NCBI RefSeq assembly: GCF_014472415.1
Contig: NZ_JACSZV010000021.1
Coordinates: 1-64,000, forward strand
From: Pseudomonas sp. N40(2020)
GTDB lineage: Bacteria > Pseudomonadota > Gammaproteobacteria > Pseudomonadales > Pseudomonadaceae
Reading direction: 5' to 3'
DNA length: 64,000 nt
Shown: positions 52,772 to 60,734 of the stretch, piece after piece
Numbering within the stretch: the stretch's first letter is position 1
Layout: the number at the start of each line of letters is the position of its first letter
Notes under the pieces: generated by a model
What the model was told of the DNA's origin: nothing
The model's input: only the letters and a program-made list of their open reading frames with translations
Databases searched by the model: none
Program-made: the position numbers and the translations under genes

Positions 52772-53734
52772 ATGTCCGATAAAATTGAACTTCGCGCAGA
52801 GGTGCCGTCCGAATTGGGCGGCCAACGCCTCGATCAAGTCGCCGCCCAACTCTTCGCTGAGCACTCACGCTCGCGCCTTTCCGCCTGGATCAAAGAAGGT
52901 CGCCTGACTGTGGACGGGGCGGTCATCCGCCCGCGCGACATCGTGCATGGCGGTGCCATCCTTGAGCTGACTGCCGAGCAGGAAGCCCAGGGCGAGTGGA
53001 TCGCCCAGGACATCGAGCTCGACATCGTCTATGAAGATGACGACATTCTGGTGATCAACAAGCCTGCGGGCCTGGTGGTGCATCCGGCTGCCGGTCACGC
53101 CGATGGCACCTTGCTTAACGCCTTGCTGCACCACGTGCCGGACATTATCAATGTCCCGCGCGCCGGTATCGTGCATCGTCTGGACAAGGACACCACCGGT
53201 TTGATGGTGGTAGCCAAGACCATTCAGGCGCAGACAAAGCTTGTGACTCAATTGCAGAGTCGCAGCGTGAGCCGGATCTACGAGTGCATCGTGATTGGCG
53301 TGGTGACCGCCGGTGGCAAGATCAACGCCCCGATCGGCCGTCACGGCCAGCAGCGTCAGCGCATGGCAGTGATGGAAGGCGGCAAGCCTGCCGTCAGCCA
53401 CTACCGCGTGCTGGAGCGTTTCCGTTCCCACACCCATGTACGGGTGAAACTGGAAACCGGTCGTACCCACCAGATCCGTGTTCACATGGCGCACATCAAC
53501 TTCCCGTTGGTCGGCGATCCTGCGTACGGCGGTCGTTTCCGCATTCCGCCTGCTGCGAACCTGAACATGGTCGAAACCCTCAAGAACTTCCCGCGACAGG
53601 CTCTGCATGCGCGTTTCCTTGAGTTGGATCATCCGACGAGCGGTGAGCGCATGAGCTGGGAATCTCCGTTGCCGGAAGACTTCGTCTGGCTGCTGACCCT
53701 GCTCAAGCAGGATCGCGAGGCCTTCATCGGATGA
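52772..53734 (+). CDS. rluD: 23S rRNA pseudouridine synthase RluD
   Basis: A 320-residue pseudouridine synthase, modifying helix 69 of 23S rRNA (positions 1911, 1915, 1917). The N-terminal S4-like domain (QRLDQVAAQLFAEHSRSRLSAWI) is followed by the RluA-type catalytic core, with GIVHRLDKDTTGLMVVAKT holding the catalytic aspartate and LETGRTHQIRVHMAHINFP. E. coli RluD has 326. I start at ATG 52772 (MSDKIELRAEV). The stop overlaps the pgeF start (ATGA). It is divergent from bamD with 151 bases between them, a layout widely conserved in gamma-proteobacteria. Confidence 0.95.
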   Translation: MSDKIELRAEVPSELGGQRLDQVAAQLFAEHSRSRLSAWIKEGRLTVDGAVIRPRDIVHGGAILELTAEQEAQGEWIAQDIELDIVYEDDDILVINKPAGLVVHPAAGHADGTLLNALLHHVPDIINVPRAGIVHRLDKDTTGLMVVAKTIQAQTKLVTQLQSRSVSRIYECIVIGVVTAGGKINAPIGRHGQQRQRMAVMEGGKPAVSHYRVLERFRSHTHVRVKLETGRTHQIRVHMAHINFPLVGDPAYGGRFRIPPAANLNMVETLKNFPRQALHARFLELDHPTSGERMSWESPLPEDFVWLLTLLKQDREAFIG

Positions 53735-54453
53735 ACTGGCTGACGCCGGACTGGCCTGCGCCGGCCAGCGTCAGGGCCTGTGTCACCACCCGTGAGGGTG
53801 GTGTCAGCGAGGCGCCGTTCGACAGCCTCAATCTGGGCGATCATGTTGATGATCGTCCCGAGGCTGTTGCCGAGAACCGTCGGCGTTTGACTGATCACTT
53901 CTCTATAAAGCCTGCCTGGTTGCAGCAAGTCCACGGCATTGCCGTGGCGCATGCGGATCCTGCCGTTGTTGCGACTGCCGACGCCAGTTGGACAGCCACC
54001 CCGGGCATCGCCTGCGCTGCAATGACGGCCGACTGCTTGCCAGCGCTGTTCTGTGATCGCGACGGTACCCGCGTTGCGGCGGCTCACGCCGGTTGGCGCG
54101 GTCTGGCGGCAGGTGTGCTCGAAGCCACGCTCGATACGCTCGATGTCCCGGTGCAAGACGTTCTGGTCTGGCTTGGCCCTGCCATTGGCCCGCAAGCCTT
54201 TGAAGTCGGCCCGGAAGTTCGGGAAGTCTTCATCAATCAACTGCCCGAAGCGGCGACTGCCTTTGTCCCTAGCCACAATCCGGGCAAGTTCATGGCCGAC
54301 ATCTACAAGCTGGCGCGCCTGCGTCTGGCAGTTCGTGGTGTCACTGCGGTTTACGGCGGTGGTTTCTGCACCGTGACCGATCCGCGCTTCTTTTCTTATC
54401 GCCGTGCGTCGCGCACCGGTCGGTTAGCCTCTTTAGTTTGGCTCACCCGCTAG
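53731..54453 (+). CDS. pgeF: Multicopper-polyphenol oxidase / purine nucleosidase family (PgeF/YfiH)
   Basis: A 240-residue protein of the YfiH family (E. coli 243), earlier called laccase-like; the E. coli protein edits peptidoglycan by hydrolysing misbuilt UDP-MurNAc-L-Ser. The conserved histidine/cysteine sites are present: QQVHG, MTADCLPALF, AAHAGWRGLAAGVLE and GPAIGPQAFEVG. It follows rluD with a 4-base overlap, the common rluD-yfiH-clpB order. A predicted heat-shock promoter of clpB lies behind it. No change in key residues is seen. Confidence 0.88.
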   Translation: MNWLTPDWPAPASVRACVTTREGGVSEAPFDSLNLGDHVDDRPEAVAENRRRLTDHFSIKPAWLQQVHGIAVAHADPAVVATADASWTATPGIACAAMTADCLPALFCDRDGTRVAAAHAGWRGLAAGVLEATLDTLDVPVQDVLVWLGPAIGPQAFEVGPEVREVFINQLPEAATAFVPSHNPGKFMADIYKLARLRLAVRGVTAVYGGGFCTVTDPRFFSYRRASRTGRLASLVWLTR

Positions 54454-54483
54454 ACTTGCCTGACCTGCATCAACTCTCCGCCG

Positions 54484-54512
54484 CTTGAATCTCGCAGAAT
54501 CGACCGCATCTA
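54484..54512 (+). promoter_or_regulatory. Heat-shock (sigma-32) promoter of clpB
   Basis: CTTGAA (54484-54489), 14 bases, then CCGCATCTA (54504-54512). The sigma-32 consensus is CTTGAA-N13-15-CCCCATNT; this has one mismatch in the -10. It lies 70 bases before the clpB start. Confidence 0.8.
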
Positions 54513-54582
54513 CAGTGGTATCTGGCAGGTTTCTTTATTCAGGATGGTTTTAGGTCCGGCCTGCTCAAAAGGAAGGTGACCC

Positions 54583-57147
54583 ATGCGTATAGACCGTTTA
54601 ACCAGTAAATTACAGTTGGCATTATCCGACGCCCAATCGTTGGCTGTCGGCCACGATCATCCGGCCATCGAGCCGGCGCACTTGATGCAGGCCATGCTTG
54701 AACAGCAGGGTGGTTCGATCAAACCCCTGCTGATGCAAGTGGGTTTTGACGTCAACAGCTTGCGAAAAGAGCTGACCAAAGAGCTCGATCAATTACCGAA
54801 AATCCAGAACCCCACCGGCGACGTCAACATGTCGCAGGATCTGGCGCGCCTGCTCAATCAGGCTGACCGTCTGGCCCAGCAGAAGGGCGACCAGTTCATC
54901 TCCAGCGAACTGGTGCTGCTCGCCGCGATGGACGAAAACAGCAAGCTCGGCAAGTTGCTGCTCGGCCAAGGCGTGAGCAAAAAGGCCCTGGAAAACGCGA
55001 TCAACAACCTGCGCGGTGGCGACGCCGTCAATGATGCCAACCACGAAGAGTCGCGTCAGGCGTTGGACAAGTACACCGTCGACCTGACCAAGCGTGCCGA
55101 AGACGGCAAGCTCGATCCGGTGATTGGGCGTGACGACGAAATTCGTCGCACCATTCAGGTTCTTCAACGCCGCACCAAGAACAACCCGGTGCTGATCGGT
55201 GAGCCTGGCGTGGGTAAAACCGCGATTGCCGAGGGTCTGGCCCAGCGCATCATCAACGGCGAAGTGCCGGACGGCCTCAAGGGTAAGCGTCTGCTGTCGC
55301 TGGATATGGGTGCGCTGATTGCGGGTGCCAAGTACCGCGGTGAATTCGAAGAACGCCTGAAATCGCTGCTCAATGAGCTGTCGAAGCAGGAAGGGCAGAT
55401 CATTCTGTTCATCGACGAACTGCACACGATGGTCGGCGCGGGCAAGGGCGAGGGCTCGATGGATGCCGGCAATATGCTCAAGCCAGCGCTGGCGCGTGGC
55501 GAGTTGCACTGTGTCGGCGCGACCACACTCAACGAGTACCGCCAATATATAGAGAAGGACGCGGCACTTGAGCGGCGCTTCCAGAAAGTGCTGGTGGATG
55601 AGCCGAGTGAAGAAGACACCATCGCGATCCTGCGTGGCCTCAAGGAACGTTACGAGGTTCACCACAAGGTTGCGATCACTGACGGCGCGATCATCGCGGC
55701 GGCCAAGCTCAGCCATCGTTACATCACTGATCGGCAGTTGCCAGACAAGGCCATCGACCTGATCGACGAGGCTGCCAGCCGTATCCGCATGGAGATCGAC
55801 TCCAAGCCGGAAGTGCTTGATCGTCTTGAGCGTCGCCTGATTCAGTTGAAGGTCGAATCACAGGCCCTGAAGAAAGAAAGCGATGAAGCGGCGATGAAGC
55901 GTCTGGAAAAACTCCAGGAAGAAATCGTTCGTCTTGAGCGTGAGTATTCGGATCTGGAAGAAATCTGGAACTCGGAAAAAGCCGAGGTACAGGGTTCTGC
56001 GCAGATTCAGCAGAAGATCGAACAGTCCCGTCAGGAACTGGAAGCCGCACGCCGTAAAGGTGATCTGAACCGCATGGCCGAGTTGCAGTATGGGGTGATC
56101 CCGGATCTGGAGCGCAGCCTGCAAATGGTCGACCAGCACGGCAAGAGCGAAAACCAGTTGCTGCGCAGCAAGGTGACTGAAGAAGAGATCGCCGAAGTTG
56201 TGTCGAAGTGGACGGGCATTCCGGTGTCGAAAATGCTCGAAGGCGAGCGCGACAAGCTGATGAAGATGGAAAGCCTGTTGCACCAGCGTGTGATCGGTCA
56301 GGACGAAGCGGTAGTGGCGGTGGCCAACGCGGTACGGCGTTCCCGCGCCGGCCTGTCTGACCCTAATCGTCCAAGTGGCTCGTTCATGTTCCTCGGTCCG
56401 ACCGGTGTCGGTAAAACCGAGCTGTGCAAGGCGTTGGCCGAATTCCTCTTTGATACTGAAGAGGCGATGGTGCGGATCGACATGTCCGAGTTCATGGAGA
56501 AACATTCCGTGGCTCGTTTGATCGGTGCGCCACCGGGATACGTCGGTTACGAAGAGGGCGGTTATCTGACCGAGGCGGTTCGGCGCAAGCCTTACTCGGT
56601 GATCCTGCTGGACGAAGTCGAGAAGGCGCATCCGGATGTGTTCAACATTCTGCTGCAAGTGCTTGAGGACGGGCGTCTGACCGACAGCCACGGCCGTACG
56701 GTGGACTTCCGCAACACTGTGATCGTCATGACCTCGAACCTCGGTTCGTCGCAGATCCAGGAACTGGTCGGTGATCGTGAAGCCCAGCGTGCAGCCGTAA
56801 TGGATGCGCTGACGTCGCACTTCCGGCCGGAGTTCATCAACCGGGTCGACGAAGTGGTGATCTTCGAGCCTCTGGCGCGGGATCAGATCGCGGGCATTAC
56901 CGAGATCCAGTTGGGCCGCCTGCGCAGTCGTCTGGCCGAGCGTGAGCTTAAGCTGGAGCTGAGCCCGGAAGCGATGGACAAGTTGATTGCTGTCGGTTAC
57001 GACCCGGTCTATGGCGCTCGTCCTTTGAAACGGGCGATCCAGCGCTGGATCGAAAACCCGCTGGCGCAGTTGATCCTGTCGGGGCATTTCCTGCCCGGCG
57101 CGACGGCGACCGGCGCCGTTGTGAGCGACGAAATCGTTTTCGACTGA
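54583..57147 (+). CDS. clpB: Disaggregase ClpB
   Basis: An 854-residue AAA+ disaggregase (E. coli 857) that rescues protein aggregates with DnaK. An N-terminal domain (about 1-145) precedes NBD1 (Walker A GEPGVGKT, about 206), the coiled-coil middle domain (about 400-520; [19 protein letters not shown]) and NBD2 (Walker A GPTGVGKT, about 605; pore segment in [11 protein letters not shown]). An internal start giving a shorter form is known in E. coli; one methionine at about 150 would fit but is unproven here. The upstream sigma-32-type promoter agrees with heat-shock control. A strong terminator follows. Confidence 0.97.
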   Translation: MRIDRLTSKLQLALSDAQSLAVGHDHPAIEPAHLMQAMLEQQGGSIKPLLMQVGFDVNSLRKELTKELDQLPKIQNPTGDVNMSQDLARLLNQADRLAQQKGDQFISSELVLLAAMDENSKLGKLLLGQGVSKKALENAINNLRGGDAVNDANHEESRQALDKYTVDLTKRAEDGKLDPVIGRDDEIRRTIQVLQRRTKNNPVLIGEPGVGKTAIAEGLAQRIINGEVPDGLKGKRLLSLDMGALIAGAKYRGEFEERLKSLLNELSKQEGQIILFIDELHTMVGAGKGEGSMDAGNMLKPALARGELHCVGATTLNEYRQYIEKDAALERRFQKVLVDEPSEEDTIAILRGLKERYEVHHKVAITDGAIIAAAKLSHRYITDRQLPDKAIDLIDEAASRIRMEIDSKPEVLDRLERRLIQLKVESQALKKESDEAAMKRLEKLQEEIVRLEREYSDLEEIWNSEKAEVQGSAQIQQKIEQSRQELEAARRKGDLNRMAELQYGVIPDLERSLQMVDQHGKSENQLLRSKVTEEEIAEVVSKWTGIPVSKMLEGERDKLMKMESLLHQRVIGQDEAVVAVANAVRRSRAGLSDPNRPSGSFMFLGPTGVGKTELCKALAEFLFDTEEAMVRIDMSEFMEKHSVARLIGAPPGYVGYEEGGYLTEAVRRKPYSVILLDEVEKAHPDVFNILLQVLEDGRLTDSHGRTVDFRNTVIVMTSNLGSSQIQELVGDREAQRAAVMDALTSHFRPEFINRVDEVVIFEPLARDQIAGITEIQLGRLRSRLAERELKLELSPEAMDKLIAVGYDPVYGARPLKRAIQRWIENPLAQLILSGHFLPGATATGAVVSDEIVFD

Positions 57148-57170
57148 GCCGCAGCGTCAATGAAATAAGG

Positions 57171-57199
57171 AAGGCCTCGCATTGCGAGGCCTTTTTTTC
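57171..57199 (+). terminator. clpB terminator
   Basis: AAGGCCTCGC-ATT-GCGAGGCCTT stem followed by a T run, 24 bases behind the clpB stop. Confidence 0.93.
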
Positions 57200-57330
57200 G
57201 CCAGGCTGTTGAACTCAAAGGAAAAGGCTTGTAAAGTGCGCCCCGCAGTCAGTCACCCACAAGGTTTCAGCTCACTGAGCAGGAATCTGAAATAAGTTGC
57301 AAATCATTAACTTGAAAGCAATTTAGGGGG

Positions 57331-57358
57331 TTGACAGAGGTGATCTAGGTTGTAGAAT
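57331..57358 (+). promoter_or_regulatory. tRNA operon promoter
   Basis: TTGACA (57331-57336) and TAGAAT (57353-57358) with a 16-base spacer, followed by AGCGCGCC, a GC-rich discriminator of the kind that makes stable-RNA promoters sensitive to ppGpp. The tRNA-Asn gene starts about 85 bases further on. Confidence 0.82.
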
Positions 57359-57442
57359 AGCGCGCCTCAGACACACGAACGCAGCGATGCGAACGGCGTC
57401 TAAGAGCTGTAAGTTTCACCGTTGTAAATTGAAATATGTAGT

Positions 57443-57518
57443 TCCGTGATAGCTCAGTCGGTAGAGCAAATGACTGTTAATCATTGGGTCCCAGGTTCGA
57501 GTCCTGGTCACGGAGCCA
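57443..57518 (+). tRNA. tRNA-Asn (GTT)
   Basis: A full 76-base cloverleaf with acceptor TCCGTGA/TCACGGA, D arm AGCTCAGTCGGTAGAGC, anticodon loop CTGTTAA with anticodon GTT, T arm CCAGGTTCGAGTCCTGG and encoded GCCA end. It is the first gene of the Asn-Pro-Lys cluster. Confidence 0.97.
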
Positions 57519-57527
57519 ATTTCAAAC

Positions 57528-57604
57528 CGGGGTATAGCGCAGTCCGGTAGCGCGCCTGCTTTGGGAGCAGGATGTCAGGAGTTCGAATCCCCTTACCCCG
57601 ACCA
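57528..57604 (+). tRNA. tRNA-Pro (TGG), copy 1
   Basis: A 77-base gene: acceptor CGGGGTA/TACCCCG, anticodon loop TTTGGGA with anticodon TGG, T arm AGGAGTTCGAATCCCCT and encoded CCA. It is identical over all 77 bases to the copy at 57783. It lies 9 bases behind tRNA-Asn. Confidence 0.97.
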
Positions 57605-57609
57605 TTTTT

Positions 57610-57685
57610 GGGTCGTTAGCTCAGTTGGTAGAGCAGTTGGCTTTTAACCAATTGGTCGTAGGTTCGAATCCCACACGACCCACCA
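57610..57685 (+). tRNA. tRNA-Lys (TTT)
   Basis: A 76-base gene: acceptor GGGTCGT/ACGACCC, D arm AGCTCAGTTGGTAGAGC, anticodon loop CTTTTAA with anticodon TTT, T arm GTAGGTTCGAATCCCAC, and encoded CCA. It is 5 bases behind the first tRNA-Pro. Confidence 0.97.
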
Positions 57686-57748
57686 TTTTTGAAACCAGTT
57701 TGCACTGGGATCGAATCTTAAGATCAGATGCCAAAAGCGCTGATCGAA

Positions 57749-57780
57749 GAAGGCGATCTTTGAAAGGTCGCCTTTTTTTT
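57749..57780 (+). terminator. Terminator behind tRNA-Lys
   Basis: AGGCGATCTT-TGA-AAGGTCGCCT stem (one G-T pair) followed by eight or so T. It ends 2 bases before the second tRNA-Pro. Confidence 0.9.
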
Positions 57781-57782
57781 AC

Positions 57783-57859
57783 CGGGGTATAGCGCAGTCC
57801 GGTAGCGCGCCTGCTTTGGGAGCAGGATGTCAGGAGTTCGAATCCCCTTACCCCGACCA
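57783..57859 (+). tRNA. tRNA-Pro (TGG), copy 2
   Basis: A full 77-base tRNA identical to the one at 57528. It stands 2 bases behind an intrinsic terminator and has its own terminator downstream. No promoter is visible in the 97 bases between tRNA-Lys and it, so expression would depend on readthrough. Confidence 0.93.
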
Positions 57860-57865
57860 TATTAA

Positions 57866-57900
57866 AAATCCTCGTATCGAAAGATACGGGGATTTTTTTT
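57866..57900 (+). terminator. Terminator behind tRNA-Pro copy 2
   Basis: AAATCCTCGTATC-GAAA-GATACGGGGATTT stem (one G-T pair) then a T run. Confidence 0.9.
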
Positions 57901-57930
57901 GTCTGGCGGTCAGGGCCTGGCATCAGACGT

Positions 57931-57969
57931 AAAAAAGCCGCGCCTCCTTCAGGGAGGGCGCGGCTTTTT
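57931..57969 (-). terminator. Terminator of the EF-hand/EGKCG gene
   Basis: GCCGCGCC (57937-57944) pairs with GGCGCGGC (57957-57964), flanked by A6 and T5; the minus-strand T run follows the stem. It is 13 bases behind the stop of the gene at 57982. Confidence 0.9.
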
Positions 57970-57981
57970 GCTTTCAGCGAA

Positions 57982-58389
57982 TCAGACGCCGTCTTGGTCT
58001 TTCAGATGCTCGAACAGGCCCTTGGGCATCTTCTTGCCATTGGCTTCGAAGTTGGCCTTCACGTTGTTGTAGGCCTCTTGCTCGTCGATGAAACCGTCAT
58101 GGTTGGTGTCAATCTTGTCGAAATCAGATTTCGGCGCGACTTTGAGGAATTCGGCACGGGAAACCTTGCCGTCGCCATCGGAGTCGGTCTTGGCCATCGA
58201 CGCATCGCCACACTTGCCTTCACCGCATTTGCCTTCCGGTGTCTTTACCGATGTTTCTGCCGAGGCAACCATATAGCCCTGGGCCAGTGGCTGGGCGGCA
58301 AACACCGAGCCGGACAGCATCAGACCACCCGCCAGTGCGGCGCCGATCAGGCCAATGGATTTTTTACCGAGAGTCGAAGTACGGGACAT
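57982..58389 (-). CDS. Secreted EF-hand protein with HvfA-like EGKCG repeats
   Basis: A 135-residue exported protein. The signal peptide (about 1-31, GLIGAALAGGLMLSGSVFA) resembles those of HvfA/bufferin precursors. The mature start is AQPLAQGYMVASAE, then two adjacent EGKCG units (52-56 and 57-61), with cysteines at 55 and 60. Two complete EF-hand loops follow: D69-D71-D73-K75-S77-E80 and D94-N96-D98-F100-D102-E105. In HvfA peptides the EGKCG cysteines are turned into oxazolone/thioamide groups by a DUF692 enzyme (with DUF2063) and bind copper. No such enzyme gene is in this window, so it is either modified by an enzyme elsewhere or binds metal unmodified. The ATG 58389 gives the right signal. 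It is a single gene with its own terminator. Confidence 0.85.
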   Translation of the reverse strand: MSRTSTLGKKSIGLIGAALAGGLMLSGSVFAAQPLAQGYMVASAETSVKTPEGKCGEGKCGDASMAKTDSDGDGKVSRAEFLKVAPKSDFDKIDTNHDGFIDEQEAYNNVKANFEANGKKMPKGLFEHLKDQDGV

Positions 58390-58580
58390 TACATTCTCCT
58401 ACGGTTGCACAGTGCAACCACACGTTAAGGACGACATCCGGAGCAGAGGTGCTCGGGTGAGGCCATTAGGCGGTGGCGGTGTATCGCGACTGTGTCGTGG
58501 AGCGGGGGAGTTTGTAAGCGAAGGTGGGGAAGGTGGGGCGGAGATACAGTCAGAAACATATCTCCCAATCAACATAAAAC

Positions 58581-58612
58581 ACTGTGGGCGCGAGCTTGCT
58601 CGCTCCCACAGT
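58581..58612. repeat. REP-type hairpin behind ndh
   Basis: TGTGGG and GCGAG on the left pair with CTCGC and CCCACA on the right in an imperfect stem. It directly follows the ndh stop and probably ends that transcript. The 230-base gap between 58390 and 58619 shows no gene; it is the upstream region of the EF-hand gene. Confidence 0.7.
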
Positions 58613-58619
58613 TCTTACA

Positions 58620-59918
58620 TCAATGCAGCTTCAGACGAGGCTCAGTCCCGCGACCAATCTTGCTACCGAGCATCAACATCGCCGTGCGGAATGGCCCGTA
58701 CAGTGCCATCTGGTGCATGCGGTACAGCGACACGTAAAACATCCGCGCCAGCCAGCCTTCAAGCATCACGCTGCCGGTCAGGTTGCCCATCAAGTTACCC
58801 ACAGCCGAAAAACGCGACAGCGAAATCAGCGAGCCGTAGTCGGTGTACTTGTACTCCGGCAGAGTCTTGCCTTCGATGCGCAGCTTCAGCGATTTGGCCA
58901 GCAAGGATGCCTGCTGGTGCGCAGCTTGCGCACGTGGCGGCACGTTGCGATCCGAACCCGGTTGCGGGCACGCGGCGCAGTCACCGAAGGCGAAAATGCT
59001 TTCATCCCGGGTGGTTTGCAGCGTCGGCAAAACTTGCAGTTGATTGATGCGGTTGGTTTCCAGGCCGTCGATGTCCTTGAGGAAACCCGGCGCACGAATG
59101 CCGGCCGCCCAGACTTTCAGGCTCGCCTTGATCTCGTTGCCGTCGGCGGTAATCAGGCTGTCGGCGGTAACTTCGCTCACCGACGCATTGGTCATCACGT
59201 TGACCCCGAGTTTCTCCAAGGTCTTGTGTACCGGCCCGCTGATGCGCTCCGGCAGGGCCGGCAGCACCCGTGGCCCGGCTTCGATCAGGGTGATGTGCAT
59301 GTTTTCCGGTTTGATCCGGTCCAGACCGTAAGCCGCCAGCTCATGGGCGGCGTTGTGCAGTTCTGCCGCCAGTTCGACGCCCGTGGCGCCGGCACCGACG
59401 ATCGCCACGCTGATCTGTTCGACCACATCGGTTTGCCCGGCGTGCGCACGCAGATAGTGGTTGAGCAGTTGCTGGTGGAAGCGCTCGGCCTGTTTGCGGG
59501 TGTCGAGGAACAGGCAGTGCTGCGCCGCACCCTGGGTGCCGAAATCGTTGGTGGTGCTGCCGACGCTGATCACCAGCGAGTCGTAGGCCACTTCGCGGGC
59601 CGGCACCAGTTCCACGCCGTTTTCGTCGTAGGTGGCGGCTAGCTGAATTTTCTTCGCGGCACGATCAAGCCCGCTCATGCGCCCCAACTGGAACTCGAAG
59701 TGGTTCCATTTGGCCTGGGCAACATAGTTGAGTTCGTCTTCGGAAGAGTTCAGCGATCCGGCGGCCACTTCATGCAACAGCGGTTTCCAGATGTGCGTCA
59801 GGTTTGCGTCGACCAGCATCACACTGGCCGTGCCGCGCTTGCCCAGAGTCTTACCCAGACGGGTAGCCAACTCCAGACCGCCGGCGCCGCCGCCGACAAT
59901 AACAATACGATGGGACAT
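58620..59918 (-). CDS. ndh: Type II NADH:quinone dehydrogenase
   Basis: A 432-residue single-subunit, non-proton-pumping NADH:quinone oxidoreductase (E. coli Ndh 434), bound to the inner face of the membrane. Two dinucleotide-binding motifs: IVIVGGGAGGLELATRLGK for FAD at the N-terminus and IVGAGATGVELAAEL for NADH at about residue 170. FGDCAACP marks the FAD end, and the C-terminal part (LARMFYVSLYRMHQMALYG) is amphipathic and can bind the membrane. I start at ATG 59918 (MSHRIVIVGGG); an ATG 5 codons upstream is in frame. A 57-residue membrane protein gene lies 63 bases upstream on the same strand. Confidence 0.95.
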   Translation of the reverse strand: MSHRIVIVGGGAGGLELATRLGKTLGKRGTASVMLVDANLTHIWKPLLHEVAAGSLNSSEDELNYVAQAKWNHFEFQLGRMSGLDRAAKKIQLAATYDENGVELVPAREVAYDSLVISVGSTTNDFGTQGAAQHCLFLDTRKQAERFHQQLLNHYLRAHAGQTDVVEQISVAIVGAGATGVELAAELHNAAHELAAYGLDRIKPENMHITLIEAGPRVLPALPERISGPVHKTLEKLGVNVMTNASVSEVTADSLITADGNEIKASLKVWAAGIRAPGFLKDIDGLETNRINQLQVLPTLQTTRDESIFAFGDCAACPQPGSDRNVPPRAQAAHQQASLLAKSLKLRIEGKTLPEYKYTDYGSLISLSRFSAVGNLMGNLTGSVMLEGWLARMFYVSLYRMHQMALYGPFRTAMLMLGSKIGRGTEPRLKLH

Positions 59919-59981
59919 AGGGATAACTCGCAAGGTTTTTAAAGGAAATCGGTGCGGTTATCTTCGCGAGCGCCAGGCAGC

Positions 59982-60155
59982 TCATAGCGTCAGATAACTT
60001 ATAAGTCGGCTCAACAGGCCAAGACCAATGGTCACTGCCAGCACCAGCACCAGGAGCATCCACGGCCGGAAAGGCCGGCGCTCGACACGGTGTTGGGACA
60101 ATTGCAGGTACTCTTCGACATGCTTTTGGTCTTCGGGGTTCAGGCGGCTGGTCAT
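59982..60155 (-). CDS. DUF3094 small membrane protein upstream of ndh
   Basis: A 57-residue protein, MTSRLNPEDQKHVEEYLQ..., with a charged N-terminal half (about 1-32, RVERRPFRPW) and one C-terminal membrane helix (MLLVLVLAVTIGLGLLSRLI). It matches the DUF3094 family of small Pseudomonas proteins. It was read directly from the sequence: ATG at 60155, stop TGA at 59982-59984. Its position, 63 bases before ndh on the same strand, suggests co-transcription and a possible role in anchoring or controlling NDH-2. The function is unknown. Confidence 0.8.
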   Translation of the reverse strand: MTSRLNPEDQKHVEEYLQLSQHRVERRPFRPWMLLVLVLAVTIGLGLLSRLISYLTL

Positions 60156-60206
60156 AAAGGCCTCGTCAGGTAGACGTTGCTGAATGTGCAGAAGCTACAG
60201 CGGTTT

Positions 60207-60734
60207 TCAACCGGGGTTGAACGCAGCATAGCCGCTGTCCGGAACCGGTTCGACAGACACACCGTCATCGAGGCGAATGATCCCGCTTTTTAACACCCGT
60301 GCGGTGATTCCGCCATGCCCGCGCACCGCTTGAAAAGTGCCAGGGCCGAGGTTGTTTTGCAGGCGGGCGCAAGGCTGACACCAGCCGGTGGTCTCGAAAA
60401 TTGCCTGACCGATGCGAAAGCGCCGACCCTTGAGGCTGAACAGGTTGATCCCACTGATAACGAGATTGCGCCGCAGATCTTCAGGTTTGACCGGTTGATC
60501 GGCCGGGCGGCCCATCAGCGCGCTGATCACCGCGAGGTGTTCAAACTGGATCAGCGTCACCTGCCGCGCGTTGCGCACGCCGGGGCGGGCGTGATCGCCA
60601 GTCAGTCCGGCTTCCAGCCGCGCTTCCACAGCATCGAGTTCGATCATTGGCCCACGGGATTCGGGTCGCACGCCAATCCAGCGCACTCGGCCGGTTTGTG
60701 GCACGTCGGCGATCAATTGCTGAAGCGGTGTCAC
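60207..60734 (-). CDS. MOSC domain protein
   Basis: A 175-residue cytoplasmic MOSC-domain protein (the C-terminal domain of molybdenum-cofactor sulfurase, also in YiiM and mARC). MOSC proteins bind molybdopterin and move sulfur. The conserved cysteine lies in ETTGWCQPCARLQ, and the RNLVISGINL motif is present, both typical. There is no fused beta-barrel N-terminal domain, so this is a stand-alone MOSC. It overlaps the DUF1780 gene by 4 bases and is downstream of it. It is encoded near but not with Mo-enzyme genes. The substrate is unknown. Confidence 0.9.
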   Translation of the reverse strand: MTPLQQLIADVPQTGRVRWIGVRPESRGPMIELDAVEARLEAGLTGDHARPGVRNARQVTLIQFEHLAVISALMGRPADQPVKPEDLRRNLVISGINLFSLKGRRFRIGQAIFETTGWCQPCARLQNNLGPGTFQAVRGHGGITARVLKSGIIRLDDGVSVEPVPDSGYAAFNPG

